A stretch of DNA of 64,000 bases. Origin: Eleginops maclovinus (taxonomy: Eukaryota; Chordata; Actinopteri; Perciformes; Eleginopidae). The position numbers and the translations under genes were made by a program. This document shows positions 37,188-53,276 of this stretch, in pieces. Each line of letters starts with the position of its first letter. Positions within the stretch are counted from its first letter, which is position 1. The stretch is taken from the NCBI RefSeq assembly GCF_036324505.1, contig NC_086370.1, positions 23,372,290 to 23,436,289 on the forward strand, in the 5' to 3' direction. The notes beneath the pieces are model-generated. The model made no database searches and was not told the DNA's origin. It worked only from the letters and a program-made list of their open reading frames with translations.

Positions 37188-37278
37188 GTAGTGGGATCTA
37201 TGGCAACTTGGCAAGACGTGTAGTGTACCGTACAATTTGTTAAAAGGGATTGTATGACCCTTTGGGCACAAGTGTCTG

Positions 37279-37401
<123 letters not shown>

Positions 37402-37479
37402 AAAGAACCCTGGCCTGATGTGTGTTTCAGTGCTGAATGATTTATGTGTGTGTCACAGGTTGTTTTTGTCTAAACTAGG

Positions 37480-37620
<141 letters not shown>

Positions 37621-37924
37621 TCCCTCTACATGTCACAATGCATTGCAGAGCAGATGAGCAGCTGCTGCCTCCTACTGGTGGGTCCTGAAACCAGCACGAT
37701 GAGGAGGAGAACCAGAACCCCTTCCTCTGATAGTGTTCAACAAAGATCTGTTATTATTTAATGCTTTTGTATTTAATTTATTAAAATGATATCTGTTCCT
37801 GTGTTTTTGTAATTGTTTAATGATCCGATACTTAAAAGACCCCCCCCCCCCCGCACCTTTCATTTTATTTATTCATCTTTCTTTATCTTTTTGTCTATAA
37901 TGCTTCAGTTCAATTTCATGTCTT

Positions 37925-37926
<2 letters not shown>

Positions 37927-38004
<78 letters not shown>
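37927..38004. repeat. (GT)n microsatellite
   Basis: About 39 GT units, preceded at 37841-37852 by a C homopolymer. Confidence 0.98.
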
Positions 38005-38007
<3 letters not shown>

Positions 38008-38149
38008 TGAGCTGGTGATGACTCTCTTGACTGAACCAGAGGCGTCCACTCTCTGCTCCTCAGAGGTCGTTGAGAGTCGGCTGCAATCAGCGTCGCCTCC
38101 TCTCCCCGTGATTACTGCAGTGATTATGACACCAAACATCCACCTCCTC

Positions 38150-39752
<1,603 letters not shown>

Positions 39753-39828
<76 letters not shown>
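39753..39828. repeat. (AC)n microsatellite
   Basis: 38 AC units. Confidence 0.98.
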
Positions 39829-39832
<4 letters not shown>

Positions 39833-40034
39833 CCTCTACTGTTAAGACTCCCCGGTGTCACCTTCAGGTGTCGGCGCGTGGGGGGGGGGGGCGGTGAAGC
39901 TGAGGCAGCGATCAGGAGAAGCTCAGAGAAACAATCATCATCATATGCATCACACACTCACACTCCTGAGCGCTGCTACCTCCCTGGATCACATGTGCAG
40001 CGCATTTAAAGGATGTTACATGTTTAAAAATAAT

Positions 40035-41160
<1,126 letters not shown>

Positions 41161-41169
41161 CTACCTTCT

Positions 41170-41545
41170 ACAGGGCACCTATTCTGCAAAGAATCCTCTT
41201 CTTCATGTCTCTTATACTCTTCTGTCCTGATCCATCTCTATAAAAACCTCTCTGAAAATCACCTGATCACATGTTTGGTCACTTTGTGATGTCACTATGT
41301 TCGTATGGGATCACCTGGATCTCGTCCTAGAGCACCATGATGCGTTTTTTTAAACCAATCAACGCTCTGAGGGGCGTGGCCTGCAGCAGCTCATTAGCAT
41401 TTAAAGCTACAGACACGGAATCAGCTCTAGGTAGCTGAAACAGAGGGGGTTATGGGATGATCTGTTTGGTGTTTCAGCCAATCAGAGACAGGCTCTGGAT
41501 ATATCTGACGATGAGGAGGATAATAGAGCACCTTTCGATCTGTAA
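41170..41545 (+). repeat. Interspersed repeat, copy 1
   Basis: Shares ctgaggggcgtggcc, gcagctcattagcatttaaa, acagagggggttatgggatg and tcagccaatcagagacagg, in the same order, with 43520-43735. The outer edges (gggcacctattctgc at left, gagcacctttcg at right) could be degenerate terminal inverted repeats. Confidence 0.8.
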
Positions 41546-41954
41546 ATAATAAATGTTGTTTAATATATAGCTGCACTGTCTCTGAGCCACCAACCCTACC
41601 TGCTGCAATACTCATCAGTATCCTGTGCAGCTCAGACACAGCTGTCGGGGTCTCGGCCCCTCTGTGGCCCCTGGGTGCCTCGACTCGTTTCAACTGCACT
41701 ACAGACTGAAGATGAAAGGAGTGCAGAGGGATGTTGGGAAGAGACACACACACTGAAGCACGAAGACCAGATCCCACCAAGAGGAGAAGCAAGTTATTTC
41801 TTTCTTATCGACTGACGCCGGGAAACATCTGGTTCACTACATGAGTTTATGTCACGACTAAAGAAATCCAAATGTTGAATCAACCATCCTACTTTTATTC
41901 AACATCCACTGATATTTTGTCACTGATGCCATAAAATATACATTTTTGCATCAT

Positions 41955-42145
41955 GTTTTTAGTGGTTTTGCCATTTGAGTTTCTTTCATTCTGAAGCACT
42001 GGTTCAATCCCACCTTAACCACCACTGCAGGCAGCATGCCACTGTGTCCTTGGGCAAGGCACTTCCCCTCGAATCGCTCCTGTGGGTGTTGTCCACAGCA
42101 CTCAATGTATTGCATGTCTGATATATGTAGTATGTAAAGCACTTA
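41955..42145 (+). repeat. tRNA-derived SINE
   Basis: B-box-like ggttcaatccc at 42001-42011, then gtgtccttgggcaaggcact, gttgtccacagcactcaatg and a tgtaaagcactt tail, the typical order for a teleost tRNA SINE. Confidence 0.75.
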
Positions 42146-42870
42146 AAGAAATAACTAAAGAGAAATGTGATCCTCCTCACTGATTGGTTAATGGGATGAT
42201 AGCCAATCACCCTACCTTAACTTAGCTTAAGTCCTTTTTACTCAAATGATAGAAGTACTCAATCTGCAAAATGACCCGATTCAGAATCACATAACGTACA
42301 GAATCAGCTAAAAGTACTTCAAGAATCAGAAGTGAAAGTCCTCGTTCTGCAGAATTATGGTTATTACTTTATCCTGTTTTTATGTTGGATCATTTTACTG
42401 TGGTGGGCTGTCGATGTGGCCCAAATTTAGGGACTGGAAATACTGTTTGGATCAGTTTCCTGTTTTATTTTGAAAGGTGTTCACCCCCTGTCTCATGTCT
42501 GGGTCTGCTCCCTGTCTCTGGGTCTCCCCTCCCCTCCCCAGCTGTGTCTTGTCCTCTTAATTGGTCTCGTTTGCATTTAAGTGGTTCTTTGTGTGTTTCA
42601 TACGGAGAAAGAGGTCTTGTCTGTAAAGCTTGTATCCAGTCGCCTTGAGTCAAGGTCATTTCCTTTGCTGCTCAACCCTGACGATGTCATGTGTTTTTAA
42701 ATGTGAAAGTAACTGTGAGTGTTCAAATAAATATAGTGGAGTAGAAGCGTAAAGTAGCTCTGAATGGAAAAACTTAAGTTAAGTACAAATATGTCAAAAA
42801 GTACTTAAGAGCAAGACTTTATGCTTACTCATTTTCCACCAGTACTTGTAAGACACTGTAACAAATACTG
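42146..42870. other. Intergenic with AAGTACT-type repeat fragments; no gene seen
   Basis: Fragments of the teleost AAGTACTTGAGTA family at about 42240-42360 and 42720-42870. The stretch between is unique with no supported exon. Confidence 0.45.
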
Positions 42871-43221
42871 GGTACCACTTTACAATAAGACTGCCCTCAT
42901 AAAGGATCATAAAGGGTTTATAATCAGGTTATTAATGAGGTTGTAAACACTTTATTAACCATTAAGAACCGGTTCTAAACCAGTTCTAAACCAGTTCTGA
43001 ACCAGTTCTAAACCAGTTCTAACATAATGTTCATGCATCAACACAGGCTCACTATTTGGCCAGATGACTAAGCCTTATATTGGCTACCTAGCTTCCTCCC
43101 TCTTCTTCATCAGCCAGCATCCTTGGTATCTGTTAATCTGGTTCCTCACAACCTGATTAATAAATGAGTTACAAACTATTCGTCACCCTTCATAAGAGTA
43201 GTCTTACTGTACAGTGGTATC
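42871..43221. mobile_element. Short non-autonomous element with 21-bp terminal inverted repeats
   Basis: The left end ggtaccactttacaataaga and the right end, read on the other strand, gataccactgtacagtaaga match at 17 of 20 bases. The interior has five tandem copies of an aaaccagttct-like unit (42966-43022). It is about 351 bp long with no coding frame, so it would be a MITE. A target duplication is not clear. Confidence 0.65.
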
Positions 43222-43519
43222 AAATGATCAGGACAATGTACTGAGGTAGAAGTACTCATTGTCTCTGAGCAGCTGCAGTATAATGGATTTGTTGTGTAGG
43301 AGACTCAGAGGATACCTGCTCAGACTCGGAGGACTCCTCGCGTCTCCTCCAGCTCTGCAGGAACAGATAACCTGCTGACCCGCTGCTGAAGTCTGAGAGA
43401 AACTTCTGGAAAACAGCCTCCATTCTGATGTATCCGAAGCTGTGGCCTCCGACCTCAGTCTCCTCCATCGGTCGCTGTGGGCGAGTGTTTTCTGCCTTAA
43501 TACTAAATAATTGGAAAGG

Positions 43520-43735
43520 TCTCCTCCTAGAGCAGCATTGTGTTTCTTTAAACCAATCAGCTCTGAGGGGCGTGGCCAGCAGCAGCTCATTAGCATTTAA
43601 AGCCACAGACGCAGAATCAGCTCGTTAGGAACAGAAACAGAGGGGGTTATGGGATGATTGGTGTTTCAGCCAATCAGAGACAGGCTCTGTATATATCTGA
43701 GACCTCGAGACATACTGACGAAGAGGAGATGACAG
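43520..43735 (+). repeat. Interspersed repeat, copy 2
   Basis: Direct-orientation relative of 41170-41545, missing its left third. It contains the same gggcgtggcc, attagcattt and gttatgggatga phrases. Confidence 0.8.
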
Positions 43736-44542
43736 GGGAGCTTTACTATTAGCCCAATGGCAACAAATTGTACATTTAAAAAAAGCTGATCTGTTTAAAA
43801 CGTGAATCTGCTGTGACGGTCCCTGCTTTCACCACAGTACAAGACGACCTTGAGTTTCTGCAAATGTGAATTCCACTGGACTCAATTAATGCCTTGACCT
43901 ACCCCTCAAACATTCAAAAGCCCCTGATGAATAGTGCTGTATAATTTAATTCATTGGTTCCTTTGAGTATGTGTTTACTCCCTTTTCTGTGCTGTCGCGC
44001 GGGGCAAAGGTTGTTTCTTGGTATTTTATAGTGGAATAATTGAAACGTTCAGTGGTTCTGGTTTAGTGAATTCAGTTTAATGTCTGAGCAAAGAATCTGT
44101 TCCCTTTAAACATCATTATTTAATTACCAACCTCACGTGTCAAGTCTTTTTAATGACCAATTCTGCTTCCATTTGAACCTCACACACAAGAATCCAACAA
44201 CACAGTCAGTCACGTGGGGACACAAGTCAAGACAATATGATGTTGAGTTTCATCTGAAGCTTCAGATACAAAATCAAATGTCTCTTGAGTTGTATTCCTC
44301 CAGATTTAAAGAGCAGCTCAGTCCTCAAAGTCCTCCATCATTCACATTAACCAACAGGAAACTTTTCAGAGGACAAGGCCGCTATCGGAAGACACATCGG
44401 ACTGTTCAATCAGTCAGTTATTCAACATCCACAGATCATCTTCCACTGATACAAATAATTGCCCTTCGCAGCAACCACCAAACAATCCTTTGAAATAATC
44501 TTCCTGTTTAGTCATGGCTCACAGTCCTTAACACAGTGTGTC
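43736..44542. other. Region downstream of the dopamine receptor; probable 3'UTR and flank
   Basis: AT-rich and without a supported exon. Part of it should be the receptor's 3'UTR on the minus strand. Weak minus-strand ATTAAA-type signals exist near 44146, but none is decisive. Confidence 0.4.
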
Positions 44543-46000
44543 CTATCCGTCCTGATGGACTTGTCCTGGAATCAGAGCTTCACTCTCCCGCCGCGCCGCC
44601 GAGGTGAACGGCGTGATGGTCTCCAGAGAAAGCTCCGGATCGTCCTCCAGCTGCACAGTGGCAGGCAGCAGCAGCAGTCTGTGGTGGCTCCGGGAGCCGT
44701 TGGAGACGATCGACTCCTCGTCTATCTGAGCGCTCACGTCCTCCAGGCTGTCCGACCCAGCGTTGATTGTGCGAGGAAGCTGCAGCGGCTGCACGGGAAC
44801 CAGCACCTCCTTGTGGAGCGTCGTGTCGTGGTGGTAGGAAACCAGCTCGTCGCTGAAGTTCACCGCCTCCACCGTGTTGTTGGAGCACATCTGGTTGCAC
44901 CCCAGGATGGTGGCGAAGGCGCGGCGGAAGTCTGCGTTGAAGGCGTAAATGACCGGGTTCAGGGAGGAGTTCGCCCAGCCGAACCACACAAAGACGGTGA
45001 AGGTTGTGTCGCTGACGCAGGGCGGGTCGCAGAACGGGACGGTGCAGTTCAGCACGAAGAACGGCAGCCAGCAGAACACGAACACCCCCATGATGATGGA
45101 GAGGGTCTTCAGGACTTTGGTTTCCTTCTTGAAGGACGACTTGAGCGAGGCTTCATCGTTGGACCTGTGGTGCTGATGCTGGTTCCGGTTCACGCCGTGG
45201 CCTTGGTTCTGCGCCTGCTCCGCCGCCCTCTCAAGGGACGTGATGCGTCGGATCTGGGTCTGCGCGATCCTGTAGATGCGGGTGTAGGTGGCGATCATGA
45301 TCACCACGGGGATGTAGAAGCTGATGAGGGAGGAGGAGATGGCGTAGGTCTTGTTCAGGTTGGCGACGCAGCTCTTGGCGTTGAGGCCGCTGCTGTTCGT
45401 GAAGTTCCCGCCGCTTCCCGCCATCATTTCCAGCATCGCCTCCTCCATCCCTTCCTGGTGCCAGTTGAGCTGCACCGGGATGAAGGAAATCAGGATGGAC
45501 AGGGACCACGCCACGCCGATCATGACGAACGCCACCCGGTGGGTCATCTTGCGCTCGTACTTGAAGGGGCTGGCGATGGCCCAGTACCGGTCCACGCTGA
45601 TGATGCACAGGTTCAGGATGGATGCCGTGGAGCACATGATGTCGAAGGCGATCCAGACGCCGCAGAACCGTCCGAACAGCCAGGTACCGGTCACCTCGGT
45701 GATGGCCTCCCACGGCATCACCAGCACGGCCACGAACAGGTCGGACACGGCCAGCGAGATCACGAAGAAGTTGGTGACTTTGGAGCGAAGGTGGCGGAAA
45801 CGAACCACGGCGGCGCAAACCAGCGTGTTCCCGAGCAGCGTGGACACGATGAGCAGGAAGAGGACGCAGCCCAGGAAGACGCGCAACCCACGGCCACGGC
45901 CTTCCTCCCCCTCCTCCTCTTCCTCCTCCTCCTCCCCACTTCCCGCCCCGTCCAGCTCTGACAGAACTTGGGTGAAATTCCACATAGTGTTGTTATCCAT
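44543..46000 (-). CDS. drd6: D1-class dopamine receptor, probably the D1C (Drd6) subtype
   Basis: A single uninterrupted coding exon of 485 residues, as in D1-family genes. Seven membrane segments are visible, from about 41-65 (TM1) to 335-356 (TM7). Aminergic hallmarks: Asp120 in [11 protein letters not shown] (amine-binding position 3.32), DRY 137-139, TM5 serines 223, 224 and 227 ([12 protein letters not shown]), CWLPFF 310-315, NPVIY 348-352, the disulfide pair Cys113/Cys211, N-glycosylation sites at 3, 8, 199 and 202, and likely palmitoylated Cys368/372. A short third loop with a long tail fits Gs-coupled D1-like receptors, which raise cAMP. The N-terminus is unusual: a run of eight Glu (23-30). 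The D1C assignment rests on the FGFBP3/CYP26C1 neighbourhood and the fact that D1 and D5 lie elsewhere in vertebrates; family certainty is much higher than subtype. A 5'UTR intron is likely: acceptor ttattttacacag before 46012. Confidence 0.9.
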   Translation of the reverse strand: MDNNTMWNFTQVLSELDGAGSGEEEEEEEEGEEGRGRGLRVFLGCVLFLLIVSTLLGNTLVCAAVVRFRHLRSKVTNFFVISLAVSDLFVAVLVMPWEAITEVTGTWLFGRFCGVWIAFDIMCSTASILNLCIISVDRYWAIASPFKYERKMTHRVAFVMIGVAWSLSILISFIPVQLNWHQEGMEEAMLEMMAGSGGNFTNSSGLNAKSCVANLNKTYAISSSLISFYIPVVIMIATYTRIYRIAQTQIRRITSLERAAEQAQNQGHGVNRNQHQHHRSNDEASLKSSFKKETKVLKTLSIIMGVFVFCWLPFFVLNCTVPFCDPPCVSDTTFTVFVWFGWANSSLNPVIYAFNADFRRAFATILGCNQMCSNNTVEAVNFSDELVSYHHDTTLHKEVLVPVQPLQLPRTINAGSDSLEDVSAQIDEESIVSNGSRSHHRLLLLPATVQLEDDPELSLETITPFTSAARRESEALIPGQVHQDG

Positions 46001-46320
46001 TTTACAGTAAACCTGTGTAAAATAACAGGTGGTTAAAATCCACTGGTATAAGACACCATGTTAGCTGCGTCTGACACACATCCTCTGAAGCCTCACTGAA
46101 GAAGGATGAAGGAAACTGTCTTCAATAAAAATCCTGCATGCACCTTTAAAAGATAAGATCCTTTTGCAGAAAAAAAAACAGAGCCTTACGCACAGCAATA
46201 CCCAACTCCGCGAGGGTCCCCAGAAATTACAGAGTTTAATTAAGCTTTGACAATAACTCAATAGTGGTGATGATATTAATTCCGTGTATCCACATGGGGG
46301 TAAAAAAAGAAAGGCTAACA

Positions 46321-46321
<1 letters not shown>

Positions 46322-46410
<89 letters not shown>

Positions 46411-46443
46411 TAATAATAATAATTAATAATAATAATAATAATG

Positions 46444-46515
<72 letters not shown>

Positions 46516-46537
46516 TATAATAATAATAATAATAATG

Positions 46538-46613
<76 letters not shown>

Positions 46614-46623
46614 TAATAATAAT

Positions 46624-46661
<38 letters not shown>

Positions 46662-46740
46662 TAATAATAATAATTAATAATAATAATAATAATAATGATA
46701 ATAATAATAATAATGATTAATAATAATAATAATAATAATG

Positions 46741-46825
<85 letters not shown>
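46322..46825. repeat. (AAT)n microsatellite with repeated GAT and ATTA interruptions
   Basis: 504 bases of taa/ata triplets with interspersed aatgat and aattaat variants recurring about every 30-60 bases. It lies inside the putative 5'UTR intron of the receptor gene. Confidence 0.98.
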
Positions 46826-46826
<1 letters not shown>

Positions 46827-47208
46827 GCAAACTGAGTTTTAAAATCCTGCTTGCATTTAAAAAAAGAATAGAATAAATAACCTTTATCATGTATTTGGTA
46901 TGTTGTATAAATATAAGCATGCAAAAGAAATCCCTGCAATTCAAGAGATTAAAGACCAAATTAGTTCAGAAATTAATTAATTCTTAAAACATTTTTTTTT
47001 AAATTGCAAAGGAAAAAGATCTAAAACACTGAAAAAAAAAGATCCTTACGGAAAGCAGTCCCCGGAAATTCAAGTTGTTTTAAAAAGCTGTGTTAATATC
47101 TCAGCAGCGGTCATAATCATGAATCCTGCCGGAGTTCAGAGCATCCATAGCGGGGTAAGAAGGCTCTCAGCCCCGGTGTTTTGTCCCGGTGTGTCTCGGA
47201 GGACTCAC

Positions 47209-47250
47209 CTCTCCGACTGACGCTCAGGCTTCTGCTGCTGCTCCTCCTCT
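47209..47250 (-). other. Probable 5' noncoding exon end of the dopamine receptor gene
   Basis: On the minus strand cagtcggagag runs into GTGAGT (47208-47203), preceded by ctgcagaggaggagcagcag. Paired with the acceptor at 46014-46013, this gives an intron of about 1.2 kb whose middle is the AAT microsatellite. The start of the exon is not defined. Confidence 0.45.
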
Positions 47251-48500
47251 GCAGGTAATAGATTACTATCAGCATATTCACAGTGGAGCGAATTAGCATT
47301 GATTTTAAACCTAAAACGAAGTCAAAGTGAGTCTAAAATATGATAAAAACCAATGTCTGATGAATGTGTGTGCGTAAAATATGCACGAAATGACTCGACT
47401 GAGAAATAACGAGCGAGTAATTAATGAAAGAAACAACTAAACAAGCAAATGTATGAATTGAAATGCATCTTAAATGGTACGCAGTTCTTAAAAAGCGACC
47501 ATTTCCTCATTAGGGAACATTTCAGGTTAACCATTCACTGTGAAAAACACAAAACAGCATTTTATCTGAAAATGAGCTGCAATAAAAACAAGGCGACAGA
47601 GAGGAGGGGGTAATATATACTCATAAGCATCTGTAATAAAAGGAAAGACTACATTTGAATTCCTCCTGAATCTGTGTACTTTATTTGATGTCCCAAAAGG
47701 AAAAGCTTTGCTCCATAATGTCCGAAAAATCAGTGTCCGAAAAATATGACTCACTGCATTTATATGAGGAATAAACGAGCAACTGTGGGATTCACTTCCT
47801 AAATGTTATGCAGCAAAGTAAAATGAAGAATACAGACTGTATATTTATTCATTACTGCACTTTATCTTCATTTAGAGAACCGTCACTCAGCTAGACTAAG
47901 AGATGCAGTGAAATAAACAGGAAGCCAGGACAGTTTGTATTCATGAGCATCTGGAATAAAAAACATGTTTGACTTCCTCCTGAATCTCCGTGAGGAGTAA
48001 TGACCCTCTGTGCTGCTGGGACTTTAGTTCATGATGAGTACAGGGATGTAGAAACATCTCTTAAAATCAAGAAATGAAAGAGAAAATGATCAGAAAGGAG
48101 TTCATTCAAAAGAAATGTAAATAAATCTGGGAAAATTCTAATTCTGAAGATCTGATTTAATTAAAAAATTACAATTAGAATAATAAACACAATATAAGAC
48201 CTGTATGTATCCCTCAGCTTCCACTTATACAGCTGTCTGTCTCCTTTGTCTCTTTTTATGATCACTGGATTGTTCTTCTGGCCCACTGAAAGATGATTAT
48301 GTGACCCTCTGCTGGTTGGATCCATTACAGTTTACAGAATAGTTTTTCTCCTCCAGCTAAAGCTTCAAAACGGATGCTAGAAGACTCGTAACACCTTCAT
48401 TCTGCCACTAAATTAATTGTGCTAGCTGTAATTTAGCCCTTCAGTTGTGTCTCATTCATCAGATACGTTACTGACTTTTTCTCACGGTTCTGTTTCATCT
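47251..48500. other. Upstream flank of the dopamine receptor; no gene seen
   Basis: AT-rich. A phrase around tactcataagcatctg(t/g)aataaaa with gacttcctcctgaatct occurs twice (about 47618-47675 and 47938-47990), a local duplication. The promoter of the receptor should be near 47250-47500, but no TATA box is evident. Confidence 0.4.
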
Positions 48501-48539
48501 TCTATTTGGAGATGTTTGTATACTTTTCTACTCTTTTTT

Positions 48540-48635
48540 GTTTCTTATTATGTGCAATGCTTTGTTTAACATGCTGCTGCAATGAGAACAGGTCCCTATG
48601 TGGGATTAATAAAGTACATCTTATCTCATTTGATT
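48540..48635 (+). repeat. 3' tail of a teleost LINE or SINE
   Basis: catgctgctgcaatgagaac, then ccctatgtgggattaataaa and gtacatcttatctcat: the wide-spread 3' end with an ATCTTATC-like tail. The same tail type appears at 39500-39565 and, inverted, at 31225-31283. Confidence 0.65.
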
Positions 48636-49683
48636 CCCCTCATCTGATGATCCACGTCTCCTCTGTGATTAACAGAGACTGACAGGAGTAAAAACTCTAG
48701 AGCTGGAGGGAATCATGTAGATGTAATGCAGATTTATTTACTAATTAACTAAAATGAAGTCACATGATTTGAGATTCAAAGACTTTAAACCTTGATAATG
48801 ATGAAGCTGAGTTTAGAGCTGTTTACATGCAATGCTCCAGTGCAACCACCAGCTGGCGCCACCTGCCTTCTAAAACTAAACACGTGGAGTCACATCACTA
48901 ATCCAAGTTATTTCATTCAGGTCCTTTTCTCAAACTTCCACAAGAGATGCTCTCCTGATGAACACATGGAGTAGTCTGCAGCACACTGCATCGCTTGCAG
49001 CTCCATTCAAAGACTTGTTGATTTGCAGCTGTTCTTGAACGCAACTCAGAGGAGGGATTTCAAGATTGGAAAGAGTCTGATTCCAGAAGTGCATTGGCCA
49101 GTATTTAACACATGCATTCAGACACAAGAGAAGATATAGGACTTGAGATAGCACAAGTAAACTAGAGTCGTTACTCAGTTCACCTGGAGGGAAATGGGCT
49201 TGAAGATATATGAAACATAACAAGCAAGGAATATAACAAGGCTGAAATCAAGAGCATCATCAAATCCCAAAGTAATAAGAAATGGGTAAAGGGAGAGTGG
49301 GATGGAGGAGTTAAAGGGTCTGCATATCTATAAAGTTCAAAGGAGAGTCGGAGAAACACAACGGAAAACATGCAACAGGTAAATCACTTTGGACACTCTG
49401 CACAGAAACCAAACAGAGGAACATATAGAGGAGATGTTGCAGAGCAGTTCAGGGGGTTCAGAGTACCGGACTTTATTTAGGATTCAAACAAAGGACACGG
49501 GCTATGTTAGGGATACATGGTGGTGCTGTGCTGATCCACACTCCCCTCCAGAAGGTGGCAGTAAATGCACCCAGGAGATGTTTGTAAAACCTTTGTGTAT
49601 TAAGATCATTCAATTATTTTGTTGTGGTTTCTTTTTCAGTCGTTGGGGTTACTGCGCCTTAGGTATGCACCTGCCAATAAACC
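48636..49683. other. Intergenic, no gene seen
   Basis: Unique-looking sequence without supported exons. Confidence 0.5.
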
Positions 49684-49775
49684 AGAAGAAGAAGAAGAAG
49701 AAGAAGAAGAAGAAGAAGAAGAAGAAGAAGAAGAAGAAGAAGAAGAAGAAGAAGAAGAAGAAGAAGAAGAAGAAG
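49684..49775. repeat. (GAA)n microsatellite
   Basis: About 30 GAA units. The purine-only strand gives a potential triplex-forming tract. Confidence 0.98.
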
Positions 49776-50435
49776 GATCATGTTCTTGAACGCACCTCAT
49801 AGGAGAGTTTTCAAAATGGCCTCAGTCACAAGAACCATCAAAGTGGAGAGGATGAGGGGAATGGATTTTAAATCAGTTTGGAGTTGCATTTTTTGTTTGG
49901 TTATGAACCTGTAAACTACCCCATCAGTCTGAAGGCTGAGCCAGTGTTTGGGAAAGAGAGGATCAGGAGTGTAACTGGTTCAAGAGGTTATAAATGTCCT
50001 TTCTCATGATGAACACACAGCAGCTCCATCAAACCTATTTAGGGATGTATTTTTGGTGAAGCTGGTGAAAGCATTTTGGTTTGGCAGCACATTTCCTGTG
50101 TGGTTAGGCCTCAGTGTTTCCAGTTGCAGCAGGCTGCTCTTTTTTAATCAAACTAGCTCGAATTAATAATTGTACACAACCAGACAACAACAAAAAATCC
50201 AGGAGTGTGTCTCCAGCTTCTTTCCTTAGGATTTGTACACAGGTTCATTGCTTTAAAGAGATCTGTTTGAAACCCAAACTCATTGCGAGTTTACGTCTAG
50301 CAGCGAGTTTAAAGGAAGAGGATTACCAATTACCGATTCAGGCAGTAGGCGTATATAGATTAACCCTTAAAGTATTAGCCTCCAGAACAGAAGACAGGAG
50401 AGAAACATCTGATCCCTTCAGGACTATGAAAAGAA
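49776..50435. other. Intergenic, no gene seen
   Basis: A 111-codon open frame (50114-50449) has no recognisable motif or splice context. Confidence 0.5.
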
Positions 50436-50755
50436 GTTTGAACATTTGAGATAGAAAAAAAGTCAGACATTTTGAAAATAAATGAAGAATCTTTAAGAAA
50501 AAGTCAGAAATTCAAAAAAGTCGAAATTTGAAAAAAAAAATCTGAAGTTTGAACTGGAAATAAAAATGGAAATAAACAAAACAAGATGAGAGGGGCCACA
50601 TGAAGAACGAGTTAGAATAATATGAGGATAGTGGGACATTTTTAAAAGTCGAAATTTAGAAGAAAATAAAACCTCTTCAATTTTTAGGGGAAAAAAACAG
50701 ATTTTTAAAATCGCTTTTTAGAAAGAAAATCCAGAAATTTGAAAAATAGTCTAGT
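50436..50755 (+). repeat. A-rich degenerate interspersed repeat, copy 2
   Basis: aaaaagtcagaaattc, aaatctgaagtttgaa and gagttagaataatatg. Related to 354-615 in the same orientation. Confidence 0.5.
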
Positions 50756-50926
50756 TTTAGGAATGTATTGTGTATTCTTACATAATTCTGTTGCATGTAA
50801 TCTGTTTCTCCCACAGCCCGCTGGTTGCATAACATCTGTTCCTGTGGGAGTGAGGGTAAGTAAAGGTTCCTCAGGTCTGAAAAATAATCTGTTTTCAATT
50901 TAACCTTTAAGAAAGGAACTTTAACT

Positions 50927-52172
50927 TCAGTATGTAGAGTCTCTACTTTAAAGAGTCCTCTCCTGCTGATGTTCAGGTGTATATCAGTATGTAGAGTCTC
51001 TACTTTAAAGAGTCCTCTCCTGCTGATGTTCAGGTGTATATCAGTATGTAGAGTCTCTACTTTAAAGAGTCCTCTCCTGCTGATGTTCAGGTGTATATCA
51101 GTATGTAGAGTCTCTACTTTAAAGAGTCCTCTCCTGCTGATGTTCAGGTGTATATCAGTATGTAGTGTCTCTACTTTAAAGAGTCCTCTCCTGCTGATGT
51201 TCAGGTGTATATCAGTATGTAGAGTCTCTACTTTAAAGTGTCCTCTCCTGCTGATGTTCAGGTGTATATCAGTATGTAGTGTCTCTACTTTAAAGAGTCC
51301 TCTCCTGCTGATGTTCAGGTGTATATCAGTATGTAGTGTCTCTACTTTAAAGAGTCCTCTCCTGCTGATGTTCAGGTGTATATCAGTATGTACTGTCTCT
51401 ACTTTAAAGAGTCCTCTCCTGCTGATGTTCAGGTGTATATCAGTATGTAGCGTCTCTACTTTAAAGAGTCCTCTCCTGCTGATGTTCAGGTGTATATCAG
51501 TATGTAGTGTCTCTACTTTAAAGAGTCCTCTCCTGCTGATGTTCAGGTGTATATCAGTATGTAGAGTCTCTACTTTAAAGAGTCCTCTCTGCTGATGTTC
51601 AGGTGTATATCAGTATGTAGAGTCTCTACTTTAAAGAGTCCTCTCCTGCTGATGTTCAGGTGTATATCATTATGTAGTGTCTCTACTTTAAAGAGTCCTC
51701 TCCTGCTGATGTTCAGGTGTATATCAGTATGTAGTGTCTCTACTTTAAAGAGTCCTCTCCTGCTGATGTTCAGATGTATATCAGTATGTAGTGTCTCTAC
51801 TTTAAAGAGTCCTCTCCTGCTGATGTTCAGGTGTATATCAGTATGTAGAGTCTCTACTTTAAAGAGTCCTCTCCTGCTGATGTTCAGGTGTATATCAGTA
51901 TGTAGAGTCTCTACTTTAAAGAGTCCTCTCCTGCTGATGTTCAGGTGTATATCAGTATGTAGTGTCTCTACTTTAAAGAGTCCTCTCCTGCTGATGTTCA
52001 GGTGTATATCAGTATGTAGAGTCTCTACTTTAAAGAGTCCTCTCCTGCTGATGTTCAGGTGTATATCAGTATGTAGTGTCTCTACTTTAAAGAGTCCTCT
52101 CCTGCTGATGTTCAGGTGTATATCAGTATGTAGTGTCTCTACTTTAAAGAGTCCTCTCCTGCTGAAGTTCAG
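50927..52172 (-). repeat. 57-bp minisatellite, array D (about 22 copies, inverted)
   Basis: Same orientation as array C. One copy has lost a C near 51589 (cctctctgctg), which breaks the otherwise open frame. The last copy ends in gctgaagttcag. Confidence 0.98.
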
Positions 52173-52288
52173 TTTCAGGATGATGGTTTAGAAGAAGGTC
52201 ATAATTCATAATAATCGCCATAAAAGACCTCAAACATTTGCAAACTGTTTGCATTTTCAGTCTGTTTTCAGTCATGAACAGTAAGTGT

Positions 52289-52289
<1 letters not shown>

Positions 52290-52346
<57 letters not shown>
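52290..52346. repeat. (GT)n microsatellite
   Basis: About 28 GT units. Confidence 0.98.
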
Positions 52347-52349
<3 letters not shown>

Positions 52350-52453
52350 TTGTTTCCTACCTGCACATACCTGAGCCTGCTTTTCTTTAACATCTCTAAT
52401 TCTATGTGGTTGCTAGGATAGCCTACACTTTGTTTTTACATGTGCTCATTTAC

Positions 52454-53276
<823 letters not shown>

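Noticed and set aside
44459..45961. 500-codon plus-strand open frame opposite the dopamine receptor
   Set aside because: It mirrors the GC-rich receptor exon on the other strand. The minus frame has all GPCR hallmarks; the plus frame is Arg/His/Asp-rich without any motif.
50114..50449. 111-codon plus-strand frame
   Set aside because: No recognisable motif, weak start context, and it runs into the A-rich repeat.
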